From IMG/VR virus record IMGVR_UViG_3300012920_000069, positions 1 through 46,587 of that record: a DNA stretch of 46,587 nucleotides; one strand, 5' to 3'. Each line of letters opens with the position of its first letter. Position 1 is the first letter of the stretch. This document shows, piece after piece, positions 33,863 through 42,199 of the stretch. This stretch comes from a virus. The notes under the pieces were generated by a model that was not told where the DNA came from, made no database searches, and was given only the letters and a program-made list of their open reading frames with translations. The position numbers were made by a program, and so were the translations under genes.

Positions 33863-33921
33863 TTCTGCCAATGTAACTACTATAATATATTATCGCCATT
33901 ATAGTAGTTACATTGGCAGAA
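33863..33921. terminator. Perfect 24-bp stem-loop between sheath and nuclease genes
   Basis: The arm TTCTGCCAATGTAACTACTA (24 bp in all, 33863-33886) is exactly complementary to 33898-33921, with an 11-nt loop. It lies between two minus-strand genes, sheath (ends 33949) and nuclease (starts 33843). It could terminate sheath transcription or regulate the nuclease leader. There is no clear T-run after the stem on the minus strand. Confidence 0.55.
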
Positions 33922-33948
33922 TGTAAAATTAGGGGGGATATTATGTTA

Positions 33949-36900
33949 TTATGAAAATCCGTTAGAAGATACTGATCCTGAACTTCTTCTAAGGGTAAAT
34001 CTATTGAAGAATTTCCTAATTATGCCATTAAATGATACGTAAACATCAACTAATGCAGAATCAGCAGCAATAACTTCATCGGTATTATTACTACTGTCAA
34101 ATACTACCTGATATTCTGACAATACACCAACAGTATTTACTAGTGGATCTAGTAATGTATTTATCAAATTAACTACCTCAGTTCTAGTAGTATCATTATT
34201 GTATTCAAAAGCATATGGGAATAGTATTTGCTCTATTCTCAATTGGATATTGATTAAAGTATCTCTGACATAGATATTATTTAATACACTCCTGAATTTT
34301 TGATATGCGGTTGCTTCACCAAATATGATAATACTACCATTCCTACTTATCAATGGAACCATACCTTTTTCTTCGAAATATCCCCTTTCATCATCATCAA
34401 ATTCAGCAGCTAATCTTTTTATATCATTGCCTACTATGGTACCTCTTCTAACACCACCAACTGATGCATAGGGTGTACCATTTGCGTGTTTTTGAGCAAA
34501 TTGGACTGCTACATGACCTGATGGGGGTACTTCTATTTCATCACCACCATCATCAACTATTATTCCTGGAAGAAAGAACCCAGAGTGACTAGCACCATTT
34601 TGTTCTTCCGGTAAAGTAAATAAAAAATCTGGATTTTCTAGTAAATTACCACCATCTCTAATATATTTTGCATTTAACGTAGGTAATGGATCTACGGGAG
34701 TTGGAGTGTCAGTAAATCTTGGATCATCAGAATCTAGAAATTCATCCATTGATGGAGAATTCAATATAGCTATGGAAGTCTGCTTTCTTAATGCTAATCT
34801 GGATAGGTAATCTTTAGATTGTGTTTCAAGACCGTGGAAAAATGTGTCCACAATATATCTGAATGATATATTTTTGTTAAGCAGACCCTTATAAATATTC
34901 GTATTCCATATTACTTCATAGATCTGTTTCATTCTATCATTAGTACCATTTGGCATATGGGATTCTTTTATGGTAAATCCTGGTAAATAATGCAAATTAT
35001 ACAGATCATAGAATGATTCTATTGGTTTATATCTTTCTATTTGATGATCACCAGATATAGTATTAAATCTTTTTATGTTATTTGCAGTAGTAATTTCTAT
35101 ATGAGTTACTGATGGGCTACCTATTTTTTTGATAGATACTATCCTAGTCAATATGTCTTCATCACCAGCAGTACCAACCAAATAATCTCCTAAAACTACA
35201 TCATCAAAAAAACTTGCATCTATTTGGACAACCGTGTCTGATATAAAATTTGCATCAAACCTTTGATTTATAGATCCACTTAAACTTATAAAATTTACAA
35301 TATTAGGATCATTAACTAAGTATCCATCAGAATCATAAGTGGTGCCAAAAGCGAACGCATCACCAGCAGTTATTGGTATAGATAAATCAGTATCAAGGAA
35401 TAAATTTACTTGTAATATATCTCTTGATAAATTATCTTTGGTTTCTATTATTTGAATATAGTGATCAGTAGTACCATTATTGATTCTATCACCATTGGTA
35501 ATTTTACCGTTTTTGTAGTCAGTATAAAATTGAGTACCTGTATCAGCAGCATAATATGTACTGGTACCATCAATTATAAATTTGTCAAATTCTGTCAAAT
35601 ATGTCAAAACTGTTCCAGTAGTATCTATATCAACAAATGATCCAGAATTCAAAGTTTCATTTTCTTTAAATATATTGCTTAATTCAAAGATTAGTTGGGA
35701 TGTGGTTTTAGTTACTCTGGTAACTTCCAATGCTGGTGTTGATATTGTTACACCAGCATTAGTTCCTTCAGTGGTTGTAATGCCGTTAAAATATGTACCA
35801 AGTTCTACCACATTAGATGCATTGATAAAATCTGGGTTACTGTTTGTTACAGTAACTCTAACATAAGTTGGGAAATATTCTATGATCACATTACCATCTA
35901 CCGCTATTGTATCACTATTATTGCTGGTTTTTTGTGAATAACTAAAATTTTCAGTTATGTCTTTTTTATATGATAAAAAGTCTGTATCAGAAACCCCATC
36001 ATTTAATAAACTATGACCAACCAAATCAAGTAAATATGTATTAGTATTAGTTTCGTGCTTATCAAGTTCTTTTAGATCTATTGAACAAAATAATCCAAAC
36101 CTCCTAACATCATTATTGATAATAGTTTCTATATAAAGATTGCTACCATCTTTATCTTTAAAATTTGGTATTAATGATCCAGTTACTATATTGATTACAT
36201 TAATTTCAGGCAAATTAATAAACTCATCTAGTTTATCAACAATTAATCCGTTGGGGGTAAAATATGCACCCAATACAGGATCAGTGGATAGATTTTGATA
36301 ATTTTCTTCACTGTAGTTGCCTTCTATGATTATCACATCTATCATATAATCTTTAACCAGATCATATTCTCTGATGAAACATGGTACATTCTCATCTTCG
36401 GTTTGATACCATTCGGAAACTGGTATATCATAACCTGAAATGTTACTTTTTCTTAATAATATAGTATGTGATATACCACCTATATTAACAAAATTAAGTA
36501 TTCTACCATTATCAACTGCACTCCTGGTTGCTAATAAATGTTTTCTATCTGGAAACCAGAATCTTTCCTTGTTAAAATATGATGCATAAAGTTTATCTCT
36601 GTTAATGCCATTTAAGTTAATGGGATCTGTAGAAAAACTTTTATATTGTGCGGTGTCTGCGTTTTGTGTGGGGGTACCAGCATTATCAACTTCATTATTT
36701 ACATTAAGCAAATTGAGTGCTAATACCGGACTATTTGATAGGGAGGTTTCTAAAATTCTATTGAAAAAACTACCTTTCCTTTCCATGGATCTATTAATAC
36801 CACCAAATATTTCTCTGGATGTTCTAAGATCCTGAGTTTGTATTAACACAGGGGTATTGAATACAGAGGATTGATTAGTAAACCCAACCACCAATTTAAC

Positions 36901-37005
36901 AATAGAGCTACCACTAATTATTGGCAATACGGTAGTATCCTCATATATGAAGTAAACACCAGATGCCTTAAATTCATCGAAATTTATGGTTTTTAAGGTA
37001 GTCAT
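33949..37005 (-). CDS. Tail sheath protein, 1018 aa
   Basis: It begins with the typical sheath N-terminus (FDEFKASGVYFIYEDTT, then IVKLVVGFTNQSSVFNTPVL) and ends with the polymerisation domain (about residues 885-1018) including RSVLNNIYVRDTLINIQLRI, VNLINTLLDPLVN and a terminal strand segment (IIRKFFNRFTLRRSSGS). The middle is long and beta-rich with many Thr/Asn, larger than T4 gp18 (about 660 aa), suggesting surface-exposed insert domains. The sheath contracts to drive the tube into the host, so the phage is a myovirus. The ATG is at 37003-37005. Confidence 0.88.
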   Translation of the reverse strand: MTTLKTINFDEFKASGVYFIYEDTTVLPIISGSSIVKLVVGFTNQSSVFNTPVLIQTQDLRTSREIFGGINRSMERKGSFFNRILETSLSNSPVLALNLLNVNNEVDNAGTPTQNADTAQYKSFSTDPINLNGINRDKLYASYFNKERFWFPDRKHLLATRSAVDNGRILNFVNIGGISHTILLRKSNISGYDIPVSEWYQTEDENVPCFIREYDLVKDYMIDVIIIEGNYSEENYQNLSTDPVLGAYFTPNGLIVDKLDEFINLPEINVINIVTGSLIPNFKDKDGSNLYIETIINNDVRRFGLFCSIDLKELDKHETNTNTYLLDLVGHSLLNDGVSDTDFLSYKKDITENFSYSQKTSNNSDTIAVDGNVIIEYFPTYVRVTVTNSNPDFINASNVVELGTYFNGITTTEGTNAGVTISTPALEVTRVTKTTSQLIFELSNIFKENETLNSGSFVDIDTTGTVLTYLTEFDKFIIDGTSTYYAADTGTQFYTDYKNGKITNGDRINNGTTDHYIQIIETKDNLSRDILQVNLFLDTDLSIPITAGDAFAFGTTYDSDGYLVNDPNIVNFISLSGSINQRFDANFISDTVVQIDASFFDDVVLGDYLVGTAGDEDILTRIVSIKKIGSPSVTHIEITTANNIKRFNTISGDHQIERYKPIESFYDLYNLHYLPGFTIKESHMPNGTNDRMKQIYEVIWNTNIYKGLLNKNISFRYIVDTFFHGLETQSKDYLSRLALRKQTSIAILNSPSMDEFLDSDDPRFTDTPTPVDPLPTLNAKYIRDGGNLLENPDFLFTLPEEQNGASHSGFFLPGIIVDDGGDEIEVPPSGHVAVQFAQKHANGTPYASVGGVRRGTIVGNDIKRLAAEFDDDERGYFEEKGMVPLISRNGSIIIFGEATAYQKFRSVLNNIYVRDTLINIQLRIEQILFPYAFEYNNDTTRTEVVNLINTLLDPLVNTVGVLSEYQVVFDSSNNTDEVIAADSALVDVYVSFNGIIRKFFNRFTLRRSSGSVSSNGFS

Positions 37006-37016
37006 GTATTTTATTT

Positions 37017-37637
37017 TTATTTATTAAATCTCAAAAATTCTGCAAATGTTGGTAGTTTACCTATGGATTCATATATGGCTGACATTTCACTTGATAAAAC
37101 AGAGTCAGCAGTCTCATGTATCATTGTAGATTTATCACCATATGGATCAGGACTAATTAGATCTATGTGATTATCAATGGATTTTTTGATGTTTCTATCA
37201 ATATTAACATCAATACTATACCCATAATTTAAATAATCATCGTCATGAACATCTAAACCTATATCAGAATATGTTGCATAATCAGACCCCTTACCATCAA
37301 AAAATTCTTTCCAAACACCAGCAGCAGCCTTTGTTAAATATGATTTTTCATGTGTTGAAGAAAGAGTGATCCCATGATAATCGTTAGCAAAATGCATAGC
37401 TATCAAATACATTAAATATCCATATCCCTTAACTGCATAAACTGAATCTATGGACATAGATTCAACATCAGAATTCATATTGTCTCGTATCCTAATTACA
37501 CCCAATATGTGATTTTCCATATCATCATAGTCATAATCAACCATAGGATTAATTATAGATTTACTATACAATGAAAAAAACACCTTGTTATTATCTACAA
37601 ACAAACAATTTTTGCTTATGTCATCTAATTTTGCCAT
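37017..37637 (-). CDS. Possible GNAT-like protein, ~206 aa
   Basis: Residues in the middle (ILGVIRIRDNMNSDVESMSI, DSVYAVKGYGYLMYLIAMHF, GITLSSTHEKSYLTKAAAGV) resemble the strand-helix order and V..V...KGxGYLMY turn of GNAT acetyltransferases, but the usual RxxGxG/A is altered and this is only a hint. I prefer the ATG at 37637 (MAKLDDISKN) because a CATAAATA box ends 8 bases upstream of it; an ATG at 37661 would overlap that box. The C-terminus has a short FAEFLRFNK tail. Confidence 0.6.
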   Translation of the reverse strand: MAKLDDISKNCLFVDNNKVFFSLYSKSIINPMVDYDYDDMENHILGVIRIRDNMNSDVESMSIDSVYAVKGYGYLMYLIAMHFANDYHGITLSSTHEKSYLTKAAAGVWKEFFDGKGSDYATYSDIGLDVHDDDYLNYGYSIDVNIDRNIKKSIDNHIDLISPDPYGDKSTMIHETADSVLSSEMSAIYESIGKLPTFAEFLRFNK

Positions 37638-37665
37638 ATAGTTTTTATTTATGTATTTCAAAAAT

Positions 37666-37685
37666 TTTTTGATATATAATCAAAA
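37666..37685. promoter_or_regulatory. Short inverted repeat upstream of 2H gene
   Basis: Inverted arms (TTTTTGAT and ATCAAAAA with a 5-nt spacer) lie immediately before and into the start of the 2H phosphoesterase gene in the gap between divergent genes. It is another case of a start codon at the edge of a palindrome. A late-type box (CATAAATA, minus 37646-37653) is adjacent. Confidence 0.4.
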
Positions 37686-38213
37686 ATGGAGTACGGATAT
37701 TTAATAATGAAATTACACTATCCTTTTTGGGATAATTTAACCAATAAAATAGAAAAAGATCATCTACATAATAACGGTATTGAGAGTAGTCCACACGTAA
37801 CAATATTGGGTAATATAATCCACAATGATATAAATTTAGACGAGCTTACTAACAGCTGTAAAAAATACTTATCAAATATAGATGATATATCGGTAAATGG
37901 TATAAATATATTTGATAATGAAAATTTCAACGTATTAAAGTTTTCATTATCAAGTGATAAACTATCGTTAGCTCATGAACATTTCTCATCAAATTATAAT
38001 AATGAAGATAAGTTTGATAAATATAAACCACACGCAACAATAGCATACCTCCAAAAACATACACCATATGATGATTATTTAAATATTGTTATTGATGGTA
38101 CACATATGCCAAAACCAGAGTACATTTTCTATAGTGATCCTAATAGAAATATTAAAGTATTGGTTGATTTTAATTATTCGGAGAATGATAGAATTGAGAT
38201 GATATATGAATAA
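37686..38213 (+). CDS. 2H phosphoesterase (2'-5' ligase/Acb1-like), 175 aa
   Basis: It carries two HxT motifs 79 residues apart: SPHVTILG (H37, T39) and KPHATIAYL (H116, T118), each on a strand, the hallmark of the 2H phosphoesterase superfamily (LigT, CPDase, T4 57B/Acb1). These enzymes hydrolyse cyclic phosphodiesters. The T4 member Acb1 degrades cyclic nucleotide signals of CBASS immunity and is about 150 aa. Whether this is an anti-CBASS enzyme or an RNA-repair type cannot be decided from sequence. It lies just before the ncRNA-like stretch. Confidence 0.8.
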   Translation: MEYGYLIMKLHYPFWDNLTNKIEKDHLHNNGIESSPHVTILGNIIHNDINLDELTNSCKKYLSNIDDISVNGINIFDNENFNVLKFSLSSDKLSLAHEHFSSNYNNEDKFDKYKPHATIAYLQKHTPYDDYLNIVIDGTHMPKPEYIFYSDPNRNIKVLVDFNYSENDRIEMIYE

Positions 38214-38214
38214 A

Positions 38215-38720
38215 AGTTGACCTCCAATCACTTAAGTGGGGAGGTCAACTAAACAGGCACTAATTGTGCAAAATCCAGACTTATACAACCATACAACTGG
38301 GAGCTAGTCTGCATGCCCCACTTCGATTAACAATATGGCAAACTTGGGGCAAATTTAACATTGGTCATTGCCAATTGACCCATGTAATCATGGGATTTGA
38401 AAATAATCAAGATTTTCATTTGCTTCATTACTCATCGAGATTATCCACCAAAGATATTCACCTTGGATTTTTGATTTTACTATTAAAATCAATGCCTGGG
38501 ATTCCAGCTATATAATCCGCAGGTCTTTTTCACCAAACTATGTTTATAAAAGCCAAACAGGGCTTATGGTATTGACACCAGTAGTTAAAATTTTAGTTAT
38601 CCATCGTTCATGGGGTTGGTTAAACCAAATCGATAAGCCATCGATCGCTGATTTTCAGCTTAGTTTCAAATCAATAATCAAAATTACTATACAATCTTAA
38701 ATCGGGGAGGTTACACTATG
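38215..38720 (+). ncRNA. Candidate large structured RNA
   Basis: About 500 nt have no convincing reading frame and visibly more G+C than the flanks, with many hairpins: AGTTGACCTCC/GGAGGTCAACT (38215-38250, with inner CAC/GTG), GCAC/GTGC (38257-38269), GCCCCA/TGGGGC (38315-38350), GGTCA/TGACC and CCCATG/CATGGG (38363-38394), TTGATTTT/AAAATCAA (38471-38492), AAGCC/GGCTT (38550-38565), GCTGA/TCAGC (38647-38659). A 3' GGAGGTTA (38706-38713) could pair with the 5' TGACCTCC. This recalls large phage RNAs such as ROOL and GOLLD, but no family assignment is possible by eye. The strand is inferred from flanking plus-strand genes. Confidence 0.5.
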
Positions 38721-38883
38721 CTATTTCATTCTGAATAAATTTTTAATTAAATAATGGGGACAACAACTATGTGATGCCTTTTTCACTTATTTTATATATT
38801 GATATTCAAAGTGGTTATATACAATTTATTAATTTTTTAAGATAATATGAATTGGATATATAAGTCAAATATTACATAATATT

Positions 38884-39285
38884 ATGATTAAATTATTTAT
38901 ATACATTATAGAATTATTTATATACATTATAGAATTATTTAAAAATGGTGGTGAAATATATGAAATACCGAAAGGAACATATTGTGAATCAGATTATGGC
39001 TTTGATCCGGTAACTCATGTTCATAAAACCAAATCTTTAAAATGTACGGAAATAACAATATCAAATGGGATCAAATTAATTGGATCTGATGATCACATAG
39101 TATTTAATAAAAAATATGAGGAAATAAAATTAAAGAATATAAAAATAGGTGATTATGTATATACAAAACATGGAAAAAAAGAAGTGATAAAAAAAAGAAG
39201 ATTATCCAGGAAAAGAAGATTATTTGATATAACTATTGATAATAAGTCACATTCTTATTATACCAACACTATATTATCACACAAT
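38884..39285 (+). other. C-terminal split-intein fragment (IntC, 134 aa)
   Basis: The ORF starts within an intein. Residues 53-92 (KCTEITISNGIKLIGSDDHI ... KNIKIGDYV) fit block B, with SDDH in the T/S-x-x-H position. Residues 113-134 (FDITIDNKSHSYYTNTILSHN) fit blocks F and G, ending HN before Ser135. Block A with its catalytic Cys/Ser is absent, and no upstream frame supplies it. The known AceL-TerL split intein has just this arrangement (very short IntN, long IntC of 104 aa) in the same gene. No homing-endonuclease domain is present. Splicing would need an IntN partner made elsewhere. Confidence 0.78.
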
Positions 39286-40791
39286 TCAATCATTATTGGA
39301 ATATTTCTAGTGTGGTATGCAATAACCCACCAAGATAGGAATATAATAGTAATTAGTCAAAATGATGATAAGGTGGAGGAATTAATGGATAAAATAGATG
39401 TTATAATAAGTAATCTACCATTCTATTTAAAACCTGGAATAGTAAAATATAATATACACAAAAAATTTTTCGATAATGGATGTAAATTAATAGCTCAAAC
39501 TACCACTGGTACATCTGGTGCCAGTTATACAGCACATGTAGTTTACATAGATGAATTTGCATTAATCCACCCAAATTTAATAAACAAATTCTATACCACA
39601 GTATATCCCACAATAGCGGAATCAGAAACGGGTAAATTCATTATTAGCTCTACTCCCAGAGGGTTGAATAAATTTTACACATTGTGGATAAATTCTATAT
39701 ATGGTAGAAATGAATACAACCCGATACGAACAGATTACTTTGAAGTTCCTGGGAGAGATGAAGAATGGAAACAAAAACAAATAGAACAACTTGGTGGATC
39801 AATCGAAGATTTTAATCAAGAGTATGGATGTCAATTTGTAGCTGGTAAAGAATTAATGTTTAAACCCTATATCCTAAAATGGATAAAAAAGCGAGAAACA
39901 GAATATAAATTTGTGGATATGGATGTATTTTCACAATTAAACAAATTGATAACAGACCCATTAAAAGGTAACGAAGAAACCATGGTGACTGAAAACCATC
40001 TTAACGGTGCTCTGGTATGGCATCCTTCCTTTGATACAAATAGTATCAAAGGAAGGAAATATATTCTCAGCATAGATCTAGGAAATGGTGGTGGTGGTGA
40101 TTATTCAGTAGTTCAATTTATGGGAATATATCCAATGTCCAAAAAATCCATAGAAAAAATAACAATAGTAAAAGATATAAGGTCATTTTTTAAAGTAATA
40201 CAAATAGGAGTACTTAGAAGTAACAGAATGAGCATACCAGTATTCGCATACATTTTATATTTTTTAATCAAAAATCTATTTATACAAGATGATATTAAGA
40301 TTGTCTTAGAAATGAATTATAAGGGTGAGTATTTCTTTAATCAAATAAATTCAATAGATGGTAATAATAATACTCTGGATAGTGATTATATTTTTGCCAA
40401 ATCCAAGCATAGTAAAAATGCAAAAACAGAGCATATAGGCATTAATAACACCAAAAGATTCAAAAACCTATCATCAGATTCAGTATCAGATAAAACAGAA
40501 GATGGTATATTGGAATTTTATGAAAAAATTACCGTTAATGAAGCATTATCGCTATTAAAACCGGAAAATGGGACATTTAAAAGTCAATCTGGGAATGATG
40601 ATCATATAGTGTCATTAATAAATATTGGTAATTTTTTGGAATCTACTGAATATACAGAGATGTTGGAAGATTTATTAATGAAAATGCCCGATAGTTTCCT
40701 AGAATTAATAAACTACAATGATATAATTAATGATGAATATAATGATGAGGAAATATCGGGACAATATGATGATGACGAGTACGATATATAA
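38884..40791 (+). CDS. terL: Terminase large subunit, C-part (IntC + extein)
   Basis: After the intein fragment, Ser135-IIIGIFLVWYA corresponds to the residues just after the Walker A GK of T4 gp17, so the junction splits the P-loop. Then come Walker B (VVYIDE, 219-224), the coupling motif STPRG (256-260), and a nuclease domain with D398 (SIDLGNGGGG), E476 (VLEMNYKGEY) and D572/D573 (NDDHIVSL). These are all the expected catalytic acids for packaging ATPase plus headful nuclease. The N-terminal third (Walker A) is missing. It would be restored by trans-splicing; if not, this is a broken gene. The C-terminus is very acidic. A perfect 14-bp hairpin lies inside (40024-40056). Confidence 0.88.
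   Translation: MIKLFIYIIELFIYIIELFKNGGEIYEIPKGTYCESDYGFDPVTHVHKTKSLKCTEITISNGIKLIGSDDHIVFNKKYEEIKLKNIKIGDYVYTKHGKKEVIKKRRLSRKRRLFDITIDNKSHSYYTNTILSHNSIIIGIFLVWYAITHQDRNIIVISQNDDKVEELMDKIDVIISNLPFYLKPGIVKYNIHKKFFDNGCKLIAQTTTGTSGASYTAHVVYIDEFALIHPNLINKFYTTVYPTIAESETGKFIISSTPRGLNKFYTLWINSIYGRNEYNPIRTDYFEVPGRDEEWKQKQIEQLGGSIEDFNQEYGCQFVAGKELMFKPYILKWIKKRETEYKFVDMDVFSQLNKLITDPLKGNEETMVTENHLNGALVWHPSFDTNSIKGRKYILSIDLGNGGGGDYSVVQFMGIYPMSKKSIEKITIVKDIRSFFKVIQIGVLRSNRMSIPVFAYILYFLIKNLFIQDDIKIVLEMNYKGEYFFNQINSIDGNNNTLDSDYIFAKSKHSKNAKTEHIGINNTKRFKNLSSDSVSDKTEDGILEFYEKITVNEALSLLKPENGTFKSQSGNDDHIVSLINIGNFLESTEYTEMLEDLLMKMPDSFLELINYNDIINDEYNDEEISGQYDDDEYDI
38891..38941 (+). repeat. 21-bp in-frame tandem duplication at IntC start
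   Basis: Two exact copies of a 21-bp unit (AATTATTTATATACATTATA+G, 38891-38911 and 38912-38932) and a partial third encode (LFIYIIE)2-LF. The 'IELF' that follows resembles the 'IEELF' element after block A of TerL inteins, so the extra copies seem to be an extension of the IntC N-terminus. Confidence 0.8.
40024..40056. repeat. Perfect 14-bp inverted repeat in terL
   Basis: CCTTCCTTTGATAC (40024-40037) and GTATCAAAGGAAGG (40043-40056) enclose AAATA, in coding sequence between the ATPase and nuclease domains. Confidence 0.9.
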
Positions 40792-41016
40792 TCAATTATT
40801 TAATTTAGGTATTTTATCAGTTAATTGATCCCTAGTGAAAACAACATCATCCTTGTCATTTTTAAAGGTTATGGTGAGTTTACTGCCACTCCATATAAAT
40901 TCATCATGGTCTGGATATTCCTTTTTTAGATAATCATTTATAGCAGTAATTTCTTCACCAAAATTCTCTCCTTCGGCAGATTCTAGTATTTGGTATATAG
41001 TTGGTAACTTATCCAT
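40792..41016 (-). CDS. Hypothetical protein, 74 aa
   Basis: I do not recognise this protein. It is acidic and helical at the start (LPTIYQILESAEGENFGEEI), then has strands (FIWSGSKLTITFKNDKDDVV). I chose the ATG at 41016 (MDKLPTIYQIL), which leaves a 32-bp gap to the divergent gene at 41049; an ATG at 41079 would overlap that gene. It converges on the terL stop with no intervening base. Confidence 0.6.
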   Translation of the reverse strand: MDKLPTIYQILESAEGENFGEEITAINDYLKKEYPDHDEFIWSGSKLTITFKNDKDDVVFTRDQLTDKIPKLNN

Positions 41017-41048
41017 AAATTTTTGGGTTAATAATAAAAACAAATTAT

Positions 41049-41405
41049 ATGTGTATGACAAATCAAGATAATGCATCAAATCAGATGACCATAAACTGGG
41101 TTGATGACGGCAGAAAAAAACCCAGACATTTTGAATTTATACATCAAATGACTAATGGTTACAAAATTGGTTTCAAGATCGAAAGAAATAATATGAAATA
41201 TTGGTTAACTGTTAAAACCAATAATTTCAGTTATGTGGTTAAAGATCATTTACCAAGATTAAAAGAATTATCACAAAATATACTAGATAATTTCATAGTT
41301 GATCAAAATATAGCCATAGAAACATATCATGGCAACTTCCAGAGGTTTCGTAACGGATATAGTAATAATGGTTATGCGATAAATCAAACAACAACTCTAT
41401 TATAA
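41049..41405 (+). CDS. Hypothetical protein, 118 aa
   Basis: I do not recognise this protein. Residues 27-70 are strand-rich and basic (PRHFEFIHQMTNGYKIGFKI, MKYWLTVKTNNFSYVV), followed by a helix (LPRLKELSQNILDNF) and a Gly/Asn-rich basic tail. The start is at 41049 or at M3 (41055). Its 3' end overlaps the convergent gene at 41384-42199 by 22 bases. Confidence 0.6.
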   Translation: MCMTNQDNASNQMTINWVDDGRKKPRHFEFIHQMTNGYKIGFKIERNNMKYWLTVKTNNFSYVVKDHLPRLKELSQNILDNFIVDQNIAIETYHGNFQRFRNGYSNNGYAINQTTTLL

Positions 41406-42199
41406 CTCTTATTACTAACATTATTAAACATCTCTGCAAGTTTTGCAAATTCCAAATCTCTAAGTACATACTTACTACCACCAGCAAGTATGTACTTACC
41501 ATCTTTATCATATCCTATCTCAAAGTTAGCCTTACCATGCACATTTATAGTATATGAAAAGCCGTCTTTACCATTATCATAAGAACCATTTTTGACATAA
41601 TCCTTATTCTGAAATGTTTTATGTGATTTATTTGATAATGGTTTTGTAGTTCCGGTTCCAAGTATCTCTAGTAGATATTCATCGTCCTCATCATCTTCAA
41701 TAGTGTCACCACCATCAATATCTGAATATATTAGATTCAATGATGAAGATATGTATGATAAACATTCCCTGGCTTTATCAGAATACCCATCTTTCATGTA
41801 TATATTATTCCCATTAGTATCATGGGGAATATGTCTACTAGTTAAATACTGTGATGCAGCAAATGTATCGGTAAAACTATTAAATTCCAGTATCCTATTA
41901 TATGAATCATTACCAAAAGTGATAGATGTATATGATTCATATACATTTTTTGAAGTACCACAAAGCATACTAGATAGTTCTGTTATATTTTTAGATTCAT
42001 TTAATAATTGAATATCAGTTTTATAGTGTGAATTTTCTACAAGAGATGTAATCATATTATACAAATTTGTAGTATCACTGTCTTGATGAGATAACAGTGC
42101 ATTAGTGCATTCTTTATATAGTTCCTTATAATTATTACCCTTAACTATATCATCGCATAGTTTAATAATCTTACCATCAAAAGTTTTATCTAATATCAT
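41384..42199 (-). CDS. Hypothetical protein, 271 aa
   Basis: I do not recognise this protein. The N-terminal 65 residues are helical (KIIKLCDDIVKGNNYKELYK) and followed by LLNESKNITELSSML (L-x-E at an unusually late position). A middle alpha/beta region, an acidic linker (DDEDDEYLLEI) and a beta-rich C-terminus (GFSYTINVHGKANFEIGYDK, GGSKYVLRDLEFAKLAEMF) follow. It overlaps the upstream gene by 14 bases, part of a minus-strand run from 44082. A perfect 13-bp hairpin lies at 41461-41498. Confidence 0.65.
   Translation of the reverse strand: MILDKTFDGKIIKLCDDIVKGNNYKELYKECTNALLSHQDSDTTNLYNMITSLVENSHYKTDIQLLNESKNITELSSMLCGTSKNVYESYTSITFGNDSYNRILEFNSFTDTFAASQYLTSRHIPHDTNGNNIYMKDGYSDKARECLSYISSSLNLIYSDIDGGDTIEDDEDDEYLLEILGTGTTKPLSNKSHKTFQNKDYVKNGSYDNGKDGFSYTINVHGKANFEIGYDKDGKYILAGGSKYVLRDLEFAKLAEMFNNVSNKSYNRVVV
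41461..41498. repeat. Perfect 13-bp inverted repeat in coding sequence
   Basis: TAAGTACATACTT (41461-41473) and AAGTATGTACTTA (41486-41498) enclose 12 nt in the 271-aa gene. Confidence 0.9.

Noticed and set aside
38300-38350. TTCGATT-like T-loop hinting at a tRNA
   Set aside because: No acceptor, D or anticodon arms can be folded around it, and pairing partners of the stem are absent.
38264-38515. Open frame of 83 codons in the stretch upstream of terL
   Set aside because: No homology-like wording, atypical composition relative to real genes here, and many hairpins cross it; a structured RNA explains it better.
38215-38883. Self-splicing intron between the terminase halves
   Set aside because: No group I P/Q/R/S elements or group II domain V hairpin recognised, and no N-terminal terminase exon upstream; the interruption ends in an intein junction.
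38884-39285. Homing endonuclease within the intein
   Set aside because: The fragment is only 134 aa and has no LAGLIDADG or HNH motif; it is a mini-intein part.
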